DNA of 64,000 bases from Pleomorphomonas sp. JP5. GTDB lineage: Bacteria; Pseudomonadota; Alphaproteobacteria; Rhizobiales; Pleomorphomonadaceae. Both the position numbers and the translations under genes were made by a program. This document shows positions 1 to 9,531 of the stretch, in pieces. Where the stretch lies: positions 829,944 to 893,943 of the forward strand of contig NZ_JAMDLI010000008.1 in assembly GCF_023721815.1 (NCBI RefSeq), in the 5' to 3' direction. Position 1 is the stretch's first letter. Each line of letters opens with the position of its first letter. The notes under the pieces were generated by a model. That model saw only the letters and a list, made by a program, of their open reading frames with translations. It was not told the DNA's origin and did no database searches.

Positions 1-835
1 ACGCCGCGATCTCGCCGGCGTAGATCGGCATGAACGAGCGGCCAAGTTCTTCGGCGAAGACGAACAGGAAGGCGAGGAGACGGATAGACACCAGAGGGGC
101 CGAGCGGGGCGACGCGTCGGAGCCGGTCGATGGCGCCCCCAGAAGACCTGCAAGCCGGCTCGCCAGGGATCGTATCCATCCGCTTGCGCGGGGAATGGCG
201 AGGGTCGCCGCCTCTCCGCTGGCCACAAGCCGCAACGCACGAGCAACGGCCCGCGCCGGCTCCACCACGTTGAGAACCACCACGAGAAGCATCACCTCGA
301 AGGCCAGAAGACAGGACACCAGAACGATCACGCCGGCGTCCACAAGATTGTCGAAAAGAGGTTTGAACAGCGCGTCGCTGTTGTGGCCGAGGTAAATGGA
401 CCCGGTGCGCAGCGGCAGCTCAGTCACGAGATGCCCGCCTCTCAGCGATTGCGACGGCGCAAGTCCATCAGACGAAGGCTCGGCTGGTCCGTCGAGGAGA
501 CGTTCCAGCGCATCACCGGTCATCCCCTCGCTGAACAGTACCTTCTTTCCATCGGTCACCGCGAGAAAGGCAATGTCCGGATCCCTTTCTTTCAGCGAGT
601 CGAACAGCCAATCGACACCGACCATGCGATCGACGGGAATGCCAAGCTCGACCGCCGCGTCGATCTTCGCCCTGCCCTGGTCAGCTTCGGCCAACGCCGT
701 TCTGGCCAGTTCTGGAAGCAGAAGCTGCGTGCTACTGGCCATGGTCAACCAGGAAACACAGGCCAGCGCGGCGGCGAGGGCGAGCGTCGCAATGGCCAGT
801 CCCTGAAACATGGGATCGAAAAAGCGCCTCGGCAT
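1..835 (-). CDS. MFS transporter with N-terminal extracytoplasmic sensor domain (partial, runs off left edge)
   Basis: The minus-strand reading frame starts with ATG at 835 and stays open to the window edge, giving 278 residues of a longer protein. Residues about 11-32 form a membrane segment and 33-165 a periplasmic domain. A second membrane segment follows at 166-190 and a hydrophilic, HAMP-like linker at 191-250. A new hydrophobic segment with FVFAEELGRSFMP then starts, which looks like the first helix of a major facilitator transporter. The inference is a sensor fused to a transporter. The periplasmic part resembles that of the upstream gene (shared GIPVD / GLPVD and KVLFSEG / QVLFQAG stretches). 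The ATG directly abuts the TGA of that gene, so the two are surely one operon. Substrate is unknown, and the transporter call rests on the first helix only because the rest is outside the window. Confidence 0.6.
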   Translation of the reverse strand, partial: MPRRFFDPMFQGLAIATLALAAALACVSWLTMASSTQLLLPELARTALAEADQGRAKIDAAVELGIPVDRMVGVDWLFDSLKERDPDIAFLAVTDGKKVLFSEGMTGDALERLLDGPAEPSSDGLAPSQSLRGGHLVTELPLRTGSIYLGHNSDALFKPLFDNLVDAGVIVLVSCLLAFEVMLLVVVLNVVEPARAVARALRLVASGEAATLAIPRASGWIRSLASRLAGLLGAPSTGSDASPRSAPLVSIRLLAFLFVFAEELGRSFMPIYAGEIAA

Positions 836-1612
836 TCAGTCGCTCCCAGCTCGCCGAGCGGCGACAAGCGCGGGACGGGCCGCGCGGTAGGCCTCGATCA
901 GGTCAGCTTCCCACGCATTGCCGGGAACAACGTTTGCGACCCCGACGGGCTCATCCGACGCGTCGTCGCGCCCGAGGGCTTCGAGATCGGCATCGAGTGC
1001 CCGCAGGGAAGGCGGGGGGCGGGAGAAGACCAGCGCTGCGACGATCATCGTCAGGCTCGCCAGACCGGCGACCCAAGCCCCAAGCATCAAGTAGCGCTGG
1101 GTCAGCGACGCCATCGCCTGCCGAAAGGGAGCGGCCGCCCGGGACACCACCAGTTCGGCGGCGCAACCGCCCGTGGCATCAGTCACCCGCATGCCGATGT
1201 CGAACTGCTCGTCATGTCGCCGCATCCAGGGCGAACCTGCCGCGGTTCCCGTCTTCGTCGCGTCACCGGCCTGGAAAAGGACCTGTCCGCCACAATCCCG
1301 TACCGTGATGGCGGCGAGGTCCGGATGGGCTGCAAGACGCTGACGAAGCAGATCGGGAATGTTCTCCTGCGCATCCACGGGAAGGCCGAGGTCCAACCCG
1401 ACCGACAGGACACGCGCCACTTCGCCTGCAGTCAGCTCCATGCGCTGGTCGACCAGCGCTCTGTAGGTCTCTTCGAAGCGGAACAGACTGAGCGTCGAGG
1501 TCAGCGCGATGACGGACAACGCAACCACCACCATCGCCGCTCCCGTCCTTACGGCGAGGACGACCGACTCGCGTTGTTTCATCACGACACCCGCGTATTG
1601 ACCACGAGTCAT
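836..1612 (-). CDS. Membrane-anchored extracytoplasmic sensor-like protein
   Basis: Protein of about 258 residues from the ATG at 1612, which has a GGAAG ribosome-binding site. A TTG at 1639 is a longer alternative and an ATG at 1582 a shorter one. An N-terminal membrane segment (VVVALSVIALTSTL region) and a second near the end (LMLGAWVAGLASLTMIVAALVF region) enclose an extracytoplasmic domain of about 130 residues. A short cytoplasmic tail follows, with no kinase, GGDEF or other output domain. The extracytoplasmic part is related to the N-terminal domain of the downstream transporter gene, so the two may form a sensing pair or heterodimer (inference). No family name recognised. Confidence 0.6.
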   Translation of the reverse strand: MTRGQYAGVVMKQRESVVLAVRTGAAMVVVALSVIALTSTLSLFRFEETYRALVDQRMELTAGEVARVLSVGLDLGLPVDAQENIPDLLRQRLAAHPDLAAITVRDCGGQVLFQAGDATKTGTAAGSPWMRRHDEQFDIGMRVTDATGGCAAELVVSRAAAPFRQAMASLTQRYLMLGAWVAGLASLTMIVAALVFSRPPPSLRALDADLEALGRDDASDEPVGVANVVPGNAWEADLIEAYRAARPALVAARRAGSD

Positions 1613-1650
1613 GGTCTTCCGCGTCCCCTGCCCCGTCAATAGAAATCGAA

Positions 1651-1908
1651 TTGACGGCTCCGTCCGGCATTCGTATCGTAACCAGCGATAAAACGACGGG
1701 AATTTCCTTGCCCGTCGCCTGGCGGGGCTCCGTGATGATCATCATCGGTATCTTGTACCTTATGGGATGCGCCGTCACCGGTTTCATGGGGCGTCACACG
1801 GTCTTTGGCTTCGTCGGTCACTTCCTGCTGTCGATCGTCGTTACCCCACTCATCGACTTCCTTATCCTTGCGATCAGCCGCCCGCGTCGCAATGCCGAGC
1901 ACGGATGA
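1651..1908 (+). CDS. Small two-helix membrane protein
   Basis: Reading frame of up to 85 residues with two hydrophobic segments (MIIIGILYLMGCAVTGF region, and HFLLSIVVTPLIDFLILAI region) and a basic C-terminal end, typical of a small inner-membrane protein. The 5' end is uncertain. The longest form starts with TTG at 1651, whose TTGACG could instead be promoter sequence for this divergent region; a shorter form could begin at the GTG/ATG at 1732/1735. It lies 56 bp before the SPFH protein gene on the same strand, so the two probably form an operon, and small membrane partners of SPFH proteins are common. No specific function can be assigned. Confidence 0.5.
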   Translation: MTAPSGIRIVTSDKTTGISLPVAWRGSVMIIIGILYLMGCAVTGFMGRHTVFGFVGHFLLSIVVTPLIDFLILAISRPRRNAEHG

Positions 1909-1964
1909 CGATCGGCGGGGCGATGCGAGGCAGACGATGACAGCGGGCAAGCGGGCGAAAAACG

Positions 1965-3194
1965 ATGGCTGACACGACCTTGACGCAGGGCGAGGCGGCT
2001 GTCGGCTCAACCGGGCGCGGCAAGGTGGGGCGCGCAAGGCGCTTCTGGAGCCGGCTTTACGAACGGCTTCACCGGCATTCGATCAGCGTCTATGCCCTTG
2101 TCCTCAGCTTCATCCTATTTCTTCTGGTCCTGGCGCCGCAGATCTTCGTCAACGTGCCCGCCGGCAATGTCGGCGTGCTGTGGCTTCGCTTTTTTGGCGG
2201 CACGGTCACGACGTCCTACCTCGACGAGGGCCTGCACGTCATCTTTCCCTGGGACGAGGTCTACCTCTATGACGCGCGCCTTCAGAACCGCGCCCGCGTC
2301 TACGACACGATTTCCTCCAACGGCCTCAGCATGCAGGTGGAGATCGCCATCCGCTACAGAATCAACCGCGACACGGTTGGCCTCCTGCATCAACAAATAG
2401 GCCCGAGCTACGACGAAGTGCTCGTTTATCCGGAAATCGGTTCGCACGCCCGCGAACTCATCTCCCGCTACACGCCCGAGCAGCTTTATTCGGAAACCCG
2501 CGCCTTCATCCAGGCTCAGTTGCTGGAACGGATGGTGACCCAGCTCGGAGCCTCGCTTGGCAACCAAAGCTTCCGCGGCCGCCTCGTTGACGTCGAGGAC
2601 GTCCTGATTCGCAGCGTCAACCTTCCAGAGCGCGTACAGGACGCCATCGAGCGCAAGGCCGAACAATATCAAGCCATGCTGGAATACGACTTCCGCCTCG
2701 CCCGCGAAAAGAAGGAAGCCGAGCGCAAGAAGATCGAGGCCGACGGCATTCGCGAGTTCCAGGACACGGTGGCCCGCACCATCACGCCGGAGTATCTGCG
2801 CCTGCGCGGTATCGAGGCAACGATGACCTTGGCCGCATCTCCGAACAGCAAGATCATTGTCGTCGGCGGCAAGGACGGCTTGCCGCTCATCCTGAACACC
2901 GGCGACGAGCCGACCACACGAACCGAACAGCCGGCGGAATCAGGAGAGACGCCTGCCGGCACGGAGGCCCTTCAGCCGGCGCCGCCCAACGCGAAGCTGG
3001 ACGATGTCCCCCCCACCAACGCCGCCGTTCCCTTGAACCTGCCGGCGTCTTCACCAACCGGGGTACAGGCCGATCCCCGCGGGCGCAGGGACACCGTGTC
3101 GTCGAGCATTGAAAGCAGCGTCCAACAGGCCGCCGGTGAGCCAAAGCCCGCCGATACGCCGCCCCCCGACCAGAAGACTCCCGCGTCTCCCTGA
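1965..3194 (+). CDS. SPFH/prohibitin-like membrane protein
   Basis: 409 residues. A membrane segment at about 45-65 (VYALVLSFILFLLVLAPQI region) follows a basic cytoplasmic N-terminus. Next comes an SPFH/Band 7 domain at about 65-270 with the VPAGNVGVL entry, the HVIFPW strand and an AERKKIEADG helical stretch. SPFH proteins oligomerise on membranes and act as scaffolds for proteases or microdomains. The last 120 or so residues are rich in Pro, Ala, Thr and Glu and are probably disordered, which is unusual for the family. It follows a small membrane protein and precedes the NRPS genes by 220 bp, and nothing in the sequence ties it to the biosynthetic cluster. Confidence 0.8.
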   Translation: MADTTLTQGEAAVGSTGRGKVGRARRFWSRLYERLHRHSISVYALVLSFILFLLVLAPQIFVNVPAGNVGVLWLRFFGGTVTTSYLDEGLHVIFPWDEVYLYDARLQNRARVYDTISSNGLSMQVEIAIRYRINRDTVGLLHQQIGPSYDEVLVYPEIGSHARELISRYTPEQLYSETRAFIQAQLLERMVTQLGASLGNQSFRGRLVDVEDVLIRSVNLPERVQDAIERKAEQYQAMLEYDFRLAREKKEAERKKIEADGIREFQDTVARTITPEYLRLRGIEATMTLAASPNSKIIVVGGKDGLPLILNTGDEPTTRTEQPAESGETPAGTEALQPAPPNAKLDDVPPTNAAVPLNLPASSPTGVQADPRGRRDTVSSSIESSVQQAAGEPKPADTPPPDQKTPASP

Positions 3195-3354
3195 CGGCCC
3201 ACTCGGGCGTTCCGTACCGCCAGACAGACCGTTCGCGGCTTCCGATCGCGAGATGTTCCGCAGCAAGCGTCGCGAAATGACGGAACCAGGTCACCTGTCC
3301 GAAAACGGTAAAGGATTCAAACACCAAGGCGCGGGCCACGGGACCGGCAGTTGT

Positions 3355-3371
3355 GAACATTGGGTATGTTC
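3355..3371 (+). promoter_or_regulatory. Palindromic operator candidate before the NRPS/PKS genes
   Basis: Perfect inverted repeat GAACAT-TGGGT-ATGTTC, 44 bp before the proposed start of the first synthetase gene and within the 220-bp gap after the SPFH gene. Dyads of this shape are typical of homodimeric regulators. No clear -35/-10 pair could be assigned around it, and the regulator is not in the window. Confidence 0.4.
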
Positions 3372-3414
3372 CCTCTTGCCGAAATCGGGAAGGAGCAGGT
3401 AGGCTCTACACGGG

Positions 3415-6400
3415 GTGGAGATTATTGAGTTGGCTGGCGATTTTCCCTTAACGGCACCACAAGTCGCTATTTGGCTCGATAATCGGTCCCGGCCAAACAA
3501 GGCAGCCTATAATCTCGCCGAAATCAATCGCTTCGACGGGCCGTTGCGTCCGGACCTCCTTCGGCGCGCGGTGCTTGCGGCCGATACCGAAGCGGATGCC
3601 TGCGCACTCCGAATCCTCGACATCGACGGCATCCCCCGCCTCAGGCTCGGAACCGTGGCCGGAGAGTTTCTGCATGTCGACGTGGCCGATGCCGGGGATT
3701 ACGGCAGTACGCCGGAAAACGCCGCGCTCGCTGAATGCCGCGCCGTCATAGCACGCCCGTTCGATCTTTCCGGCGAGACGCTCGTTCGTCATCGGCTGAT
3801 CCGGCTCGGCCCCGAGCAACACTGGTGGCTGCGCGTCAACCATCACCTCATCAACGATGGCTTCGGCAGCGCCGCGCAGGTGCGTCGTGTCGCCGATATC
3901 TATAACGCCTTGCTGCGAGGTTCGCCGCCACCGCCCTCATCGATGGGGCGATATCTCGACCTGATCGCCGCCGATGCAACCTATGCCGGTTCCGAGCAGT
4001 TCGCGAGGGATGCCGCCTATTGGCGCGGGCGCCTTCTTCAAGGGGGGACAGCCAGCCGCTTCCACCCGGGGCCATCCGTTACGGCCACCGATATGGCGCC
4101 CTTCTTTGTGAGCGATATCCCTTTCGGATTCATAGATGAGGTGAAAGCGTTCGCCACTTCGCTTGGAACGACGCCCTCGATCGTACTGCTGGCGGGTTAC
4201 CTGCTGCTGCTCGGGCGCGCAACCGGTACGTCTTGCCCGGTCGCCGCCACACCGCTTCTCAATCGTCACGGTCGCATCGAGCGGAATACGGTCGGGCTCT
4301 GCACGTCGGTCGTACCGATCCATGCCCGGCTTGACGAAGCTGCGACCTTCGCCGACCTCGTGAAGCAGCTGTCCACCCGACTGCGCGCTGATTTCCGGCA
4401 CATGCGAATGGGCGCCATCCATATGCGCGAAGCCTCCATCACGCCCTGGAGCGACGGCGACTCCAGGGCCGCGATCTTCAATCCGATAGATTTTCCTCGA
4501 GCGGCTTCATTCGATGGCCTGACCTCGATCCGCACGACGCTGGCCAGCGGCCCCGTGGATGACATCAGTCTTCATTTCGATTCCACGCACAGCGATATCG
4601 ATGGGCGTCCTGCGCCCCTTGTCTGGCGCCGGAACCCTGACATCCATAGCGAGGCGGCCGTCAGTCGGCTATCGGACCGGTTCGTCACGCTGATGTCTTC
4701 GGCCATGGCGACCCCGGATGCGCCGATCGGCGACCTGCCCGGCACCGGCGGGCGCGAACTCGTCGAGATCGTCCGCTGGGAGAACGGTCCGGAGGCGGCT
4801 CTCGAAGATCGACCGGTTCACGAGCTCTTTCTCGAACAGGCAGCGCGCCGGGCAGAGGCCATCGCCATTGCCGACATGAATGGCGACACAAGTTACGGTG
4901 ATCTTTCGGCGTTGGCTTGCGCCGTCGCCCGGCAGCTTGCCGACCAGAATGTCCTCCCCGAGGAACCGATCGGGCTGTGCTTGGCCCCCTCATCCCTGCA
5001 GATCGCAGGCTTTCTCGGCGTCCTGATCTCCGGCGGCGCGGCGCTGCCGCTCGACCCCATCCAGCCCCCCGCACGCCTCGCCACCATGATGGATGGCGTC
5101 GGCTGCCGGCTGATCTTGACCGACCGGGTCTCTCTGGCCGCCCTGCCGACCGATGGCGGACGAAGAGTCGTCGTCCTCGACGACCTCAAGCCGGGCATGC
5201 CGGAGGTACGCCGCACGGATGGCGCACGCTGGTCACCCGACAGGCTCGCCACCATCTATCACACGTCAGGGTCGACGGGCCGCCCCAAGCCGGTGGGTAT
5301 CACCCACCGGGCGCTCGCGACGAAAATGCGGTCCCTGTCGGGTCTTTTCGGCATGACCGCAGACGAGACCATCGCCGTCACCTTCTCCATCGGCTTCGAT
5401 CCATGGCAGGAGCAGGTGTTGTGCCCGCTTCTTGTCGGCGCGCGCCTGTGGATGCCTCCGCGTCTGCAAGTCATCGATGCGCAGGCCATGTGGCGGGAAA
5501 TGGAGACACGGCGGGTTACTCATCTCAATCTCGTGCCGTCTATGCTGGCGAGCCTTTTGCCGACCGCACCGCATGGGGGCATGCCAGGCTTGAAGCGCCT
5601 TGTCCTGGGAGGCGAGCGACTGACGGCGGATCTGGCCCGCGAGGCGGCTGCGGTGTTGAGCCCCCCGGCAATCTGGAACGTCTACGGACCAACCGAAGCG
5701 ACGATCGAAGCGACAGCGACGCTGGTCGATCCCACGGCAGGCGAGCCTGCCATCGGCCGACCGGTGCCGGGCTATCGGATTCGAATCCTTGACGCCGACG
5801 GTCGCCGCGCCCCGATCGGCGTGGTCGGCGAGATCGCGATCGGCGGTTATGGCCTGGCGCGCGGCTACCTGGGGCAGCCGGAGCAAACGGCCGAAGCTTT
5901 TGTCGACGATCCCTTTCTGCCGGGAGAGCGCCTCTACCGCACCGGTGACCGCGGCCTCTGGAGGGAGGACGGGACCATCGCCTATCGGGGACGCCTCGAT
6001 GAGCAACTGAAAATCCGGGGCCAGCGACTGGAGCTTGGCGAGATCGAGACGGCACTGTCCGGTTTACCGGGGGTGGACCAGGCTGCCGTCCTTGTCGATC
6101 GCACCGGTGCCAGCACCCGTCTTGTCACCCATTTCGCTGGTACGGCCTCGCCAGCAGAGCTCAGGTCGCGGCTCGCTTCCCTGCTTCCCGCAGCGGCCAT
6201 TCCCGACAGGTGGGTGCGTCATGCGCGCCTTCCCCTTCAGCCCTCGGGCAAAATCGACCGCGCATCGCTGAAGGCGGACGCATCCCCTGGAGACGAACCC
6301 GACAGTCGCGCGACAAGAGTCGCGCTCGCCGATCACGGCCGCCTCGCCACCATGCGACGCCTGATCACGTCGGTGTGGTCCGAACTCTTCGATCGCGAGG

Positions 6401-9400
6401 ACATCGACCCCGATGCCAGCTTCTTCGAGCTCGGCGGGCACTCGCTCATGGTCCCCCAGGCACAGGCCCGCCTCTCGGCGGCGACCGGTCGTGAACTTAC
6501 GGCGGTCGACATCTTTCGCTATCCCTCGATCAACTCGCTGGCTGGCTATCTCGCCGACGTCGATGCGTCGCAGCCGGTGGAGGCTAGAGATGAACCGGCG
6601 CAAGCAGTCGACAAGACCATTGCCATCGTCGGCATGGCATTCCGCCTGCCGGGGGCAGACGACCCGTCATCGCTCTGGCGATTGCTCGTCGACGGTCGTG
6701 CTCCCTTCACGAAAGCCGACGCCGACACAATGCGAATGGCCGGGATCGATCCGAAGCTTCTCGGCAACCCCTCCTATGTCGGCACCCAGGCCCGGCTCGA
6801 CGACATTGCCGGCTTCGACGCCGGTGTCTTCGCCTACACGCCGGGCGAAGCCGCCACCATCGATCCGCAACAGCGCCTCCTCCTGGAGGTCGGGCACCAC
6901 GCTCTGGAGGACGCCGGTTGCAACCCCAGCCACGAAGGACCGGTCGGGGTCTTTGCCGGGACCGGTTTCAACAGCTACGTCTTCGACAATCTGTTCGACC
7001 GTATCCACGGCCGGTTCGATGCCGAGCGCTACGCAATGGTCATTGCGTCCGACAAGGATTTCGCGGCGCTTCGCCTTGCCTACAAGTTCGGCCTGACCGG
7101 TCCGGCGATTTCGGTGGCCACCGCCTGCTCCACGGGCCTGACGGCTCTGACGCTGGCCGTTCAGGCCTTGCGCAGCGGTCAATGCAGGGCCGCCCTGGTC
7201 GCGACCGCCTCGTTGGGGCTGACCTCGGCTGGAGGCTACCACGCGGTCGAAGGCGGCATCGGTTCGCCTCGGGGGCGGTGCCGCCCCTTCGATACCGAAG
7301 CCGATGGCACGGTGGGCGGCAGCGGTGCCGTTGCGCTTCTCCTGAAGCGCCTTGCCGACGCCGAGGCCGATGGCGACTCCATTCACGCCGTGATCAGGGG
7401 CATTGGCGTCTCAAACGATGGTGCCGACAAGGCGGGTTTCACCGCACCCTCCGTTTCCGGGCAGACGGCCGCCATTTCCGCGGCGCTTGCCGACGCGCAA
7501 GTTGATCCCGCATCCATCGGTTTCGTTGAAGGACACGGAACAGGGACCGCCCTTGGCGACCCCATAGAGGTTGCAAGCCTCAACGAAGCCTACGCCGGTC
7601 TTCCTGCGGGCTCGGTGCTTCTCGGCTCGGTCAAGGGCAATTTCGGCCATCTCGATGCCGCGTCCGGTCTGGCCGGGCTTGTGAAGACGATCCTTGCCGT
7701 CCGAGAGGGAATCGTTCCGCCAACCGTCGGATTTAGGACGCCTAACGCCCGCGTTCCGTTTGCGGCCGGCCCGTTCCGCGTCAATGCCGCGCCCGAGGCC
7801 TGGCCAGCTCGCCCCGACGGAACGCCACGGCGAGCCGGTGTGAGTTCCTTCGGCCTCGGCGGGACCAATGTCCACGTGATCGTCGAGGCACCGCCTGTCA
7901 GGAAGAAGGCGTCGGATACGACAAAGGAACGCCCCGAAGTCCTCATCCTGTCGGCAGCGGACGGCGAAAGCCTCGACCGTTTGGCCGACACACTTGCCGG
8001 CCGCCTCGGCGGTACCGAAGACGCCCCCCCTCTCGCCGACACCGCCTTCACCCTTCAGTCTGGCCGGCGGCGGATGCCCCATCGCATGGCCGTGGTCGCG
8101 CGATCCTCCAAAGAAGCCTCGGCGAAACTCATGGATCGCCCCGGCCTACGTGGCGAGTGCCGCAAGGGGGCGCCGGGCGTCGCCTTCGCCTTTCCTGGAC
8201 AGGGCACCCAGGCGCCAGGCATGGGCGCGGACCTCTACAGGACCGAGCAGGCCTATCGGGTCATTCTGGACGAGGCGGCCGAGCTTCTGGTCGGCACCGG
8301 AGCATCGTCGGTCCGAGACCTGTTGCTCGCTCAACCCGACGACGCAGATGCGGCTCGCCGACTTGCCGAGACGGCGCTGACCCAGCCCGCCCTGTTCGTG
8401 ACCGAGTACGCCATGGCGCAGTTGTTGATCGGTTGGGGGGTGGTGCCGATTGCACTGACCGGCCATTCCATCGGCGAGCTGGTCGCCTCCTGCATTGCCG
8501 GAGTCATGTCCTTCGAGGACGCCCTCCGGCTTGTCGCCGCACGAGGTCGACTGATGGGGTCGACGCCACGCGGCGCGATGCTGGCTTTGTCCCTCGGCGA
8601 ACAGGAGGCCCAGTCCCGCATCGCTGGACTTGGCGCCGAAGCAGCCGGTGGACTGTCGCTCGCGGCCGTCAACGGGCCGCGACAGTGCGTGGTGGCGGGA
8701 CCAGAGGATGAGGTGGCGCGCGTCGAAGCGCTTCTTGGCGGGCGGCGACTCAACACCTCGCGCGCCTTCCATTCCTCCCTGATGGACGGCATCCTCGACG
8801 AGTTCGGCGACCTGCTGTCGCGCGTCCGGCTCTGCCCGCCCGAAATACCCTTCATCTCGAATCTGACCGGTCGGTGGATATCGGCCAGCGAAGCGACGGA
8901 TCCGTCCTATTGGGTTCGCCATCTGCGCGGCACCGTTCGCTTTGCCGATGGCGTCAAGGAACTGGCAGCCGACGCCGGGCTTTTCGTCGAGATCGGACCG
9001 GGAGCAACCCTGTCACGCCTTGCGAGAGCCTCGGGCATTCCGGAGGCCGACGTCGTTACCGCGGCGCCACGTATCGGCGACGAAGCCATCGGCATCCGGG
9101 AAGCCGTGGCAAGGCTCTGGGTTCGCGGCATCGAACCCAACTGGTCGACCATCTCGCCCGGAGAGCGTCGCAAGGTTGCACTCCCCGCCTATCCCTTCCA
9201 CCGTCGGCGCCTGTGGGTGGATCCGGCCGAGGGCGGAGGCGAGGGCGCTGCGCCGGAGGTACCCTTGGGGAAGATGGCCCCTCGGCCTTCAGCCCTGACA
9301 ACCGTTCTTTCGGTTTGGAGAGATGTGCTCGGTGTGCAGGACGTCGCCGAGGATACCGACTTCTTCGCATGTGGCGGCGACTCCATGAGCGCCATGCGCG

Positions 9401-9531
9401 TTGCTTCGCGCCTCAGCGAAAAACTCGGCATGCCGGTCTCCACCGCGCAGGTCCTGACGGAGACCACGCCTCGCCGGCTGGCCAATCTACTTGAGGGAGC
9501 GCCCCTCGACTTGGAACGCGGAACGATCTGA
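3415..9531 (+). CDS. Hybrid NRPS/PKS, modules 1-2: C-A-PCP-KS-AT-ACP
   Basis: 2038 residues, the first protein of the assembly line. The condensation domain (about 1-440) has HHLINDG at 143-149 and an EntF-like start, suggesting that it accepts a starter acyl group. The adenylation domain spans about 465-970 (TSGSTG near 617). A hand-aligned specificity code, D-P-E-N-V-G-V-I-E-K, is closest to the ornithine type DMENLGLINK (6 of 10), a weak prediction. A PCP follows with GGHS Ser1010. The ketosynthase (1067-1490) has Cys1238, His1374 and His1412. The acyltransferase (1588-1890) has GHSIGE Ser1685 and RAFHS, close to the HAFH signature for malonyl-CoA. The post-AT linker LPAYPFHRRRLW starts at 1923, and the final ACP has Ser1990. 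There is no KR, so the added C2 should stay beta-keto. The start is GTG 3415, with AAGGAG upstream at long spacing. TTG 3430 is an alternative. The stop overlaps the next ATG (TGATG). Confidence 0.93.
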   Translation: MEIIELAGDFPLTAPQVAIWLDNRSRPNKAAYNLAEINRFDGPLRPDLLRRAVLAADTEADACALRILDIDGIPRLRLGTVAGEFLHVDVADAGDYGSTPENAALAECRAVIARPFDLSGETLVRHRLIRLGPEQHWWLRVNHHLINDGFGSAAQVRRVADIYNALLRGSPPPPSSMGRYLDLIAADATYAGSEQFARDAAYWRGRLLQGGTASRFHPGPSVTATDMAPFFVSDIPFGFIDEVKAFATSLGTTPSIVLLAGYLLLLGRATGTSCPVAATPLLNRHGRIERNTVGLCTSVVPIHARLDEAATFADLVKQLSTRLRADFRHMRMGAIHMREASITPWSDGDSRAAIFNPIDFPRAASFDGLTSIRTTLASGPVDDISLHFDSTHSDIDGRPAPLVWRRNPDIHSEAAVSRLSDRFVTLMSSAMATPDAPIGDLPGTGGRELVEIVRWENGPEAALEDRPVHELFLEQAARRAEAIAIADMNGDTSYGDLSALACAVARQLADQNVLPEEPIGLCLAPSSLQIAGFLGVLISGGAALPLDPIQPPARLATMMDGVGCRLILTDRVSLAALPTDGGRRVVVLDDLKPGMPEVRRTDGARWSPDRLATIYHTSGSTGRPKPVGITHRALATKMRSLSGLFGMTADETIAVTFSIGFDPWQEQVLCPLLVGARLWMPPRLQVIDAQAMWREMETRRVTHLNLVPSMLASLLPTAPHGGMPGLKRLVLGGERLTADLAREAAAVLSPPAIWNVYGPTEATIEATATLVDPTAGEPAIGRPVPGYRIRILDADGRRAPIGVVGEIAIGGYGLARGYLGQPEQTAEAFVDDPFLPGERLYRTGDRGLWREDGTIAYRGRLDEQLKIRGQRLELGEIETALSGLPGVDQAAVLVDRTGASTRLVTHFAGTASPAELRSRLASLLPAAAIPDRWVRHARLPLQPSGKIDRASLKADASPGDEPDSRATRVALADHGRLATMRRLITSVWSELFDREDIDPDASFFELGGHSLMVPQAQARLSAATGRELTAVDIFRYPSINSLAGYLADVDASQPVEARDEPAQAVDKTIAIVGMAFRLPGADDPSSLWRLLVDGRAPFTKADADTMRMAGIDPKLLGNPSYVGTQARLDDIAGFDAGVFAYTPGEAATIDPQQRLLLEVGHHALEDAGCNPSHEGPVGVFAGTGFNSYVFDNLFDRIHGRFDAERYAMVIASDKDFAALRLAYKFGLTGPAISVATACSTGLTALTLAVQALRSGQCRAALVATASLGLTSAGGYHAVEGGIGSPRGRCRPFDTEADGTVGGSGAVALLLKRLADAEADGDSIHAVIRGIGVSNDGADKAGFTAPSVSGQTAAISAALADAQVDPASIGFVEGHGTGTALGDPIEVASLNEAYAGLPAGSVLLGSVKGNFGHLDAASGLAGLVKTILAVREGIVPPTVGFRTPNARVPFAAGPFRVNAAPEAWPARPDGTPRRAGVSSFGLGGTNVHVIVEAPPVRKKASDTTKERPEVLILSAADGESLDRLADTLAGRLGGTEDAPPLADTAFTLQSGRRRMPHRMAVVARSSKEASAKLMDRPGLRGECRKGAPGVAFAFPGQGTQAPGMGADLYRTEQAYRVILDEAAELLVGTGASSVRDLLLAQPDDADAARRLAETALTQPALFVTEYAMAQLLIGWGVVPIALTGHSIGELVASCIAGVMSFEDALRLVAARGRLMGSTPRGAMLALSLGEQEAQSRIAGLGAEAAGGLSLAAVNGPRQCVVAGPEDEVARVEALLGGRRLNTSRAFHSSLMDGILDEFGDLLSRVRLCPPEIPFISNLTGRWISASEATDPSYWVRHLRGTVRFADGVKELAADAGLFVEIGPGATLSRLARASGIPEADVVTAAPRIGDEAIGIREAVARLWVRGIEPNWSTISPGERRKVALPAYPFHRRRLWVDPAEGGGEGAAPEVPLGKMAPRPSALTTVLSVWRDVLGVQDVAEDTDFFACGGDSMSAMRVASRLSEKLGMPVSTAQVLTETTPRRLANLLEGAPLDLERGTI

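Noticed and set aside
383-1642. 419-codon plus-strand frame over the sensor and MFS genes
   Set aside because: It is Arg/Gly-rich and matches no family. The minus-strand frames here show membrane helices and an adjoining stop/start, so this is a GC-rich shadow.
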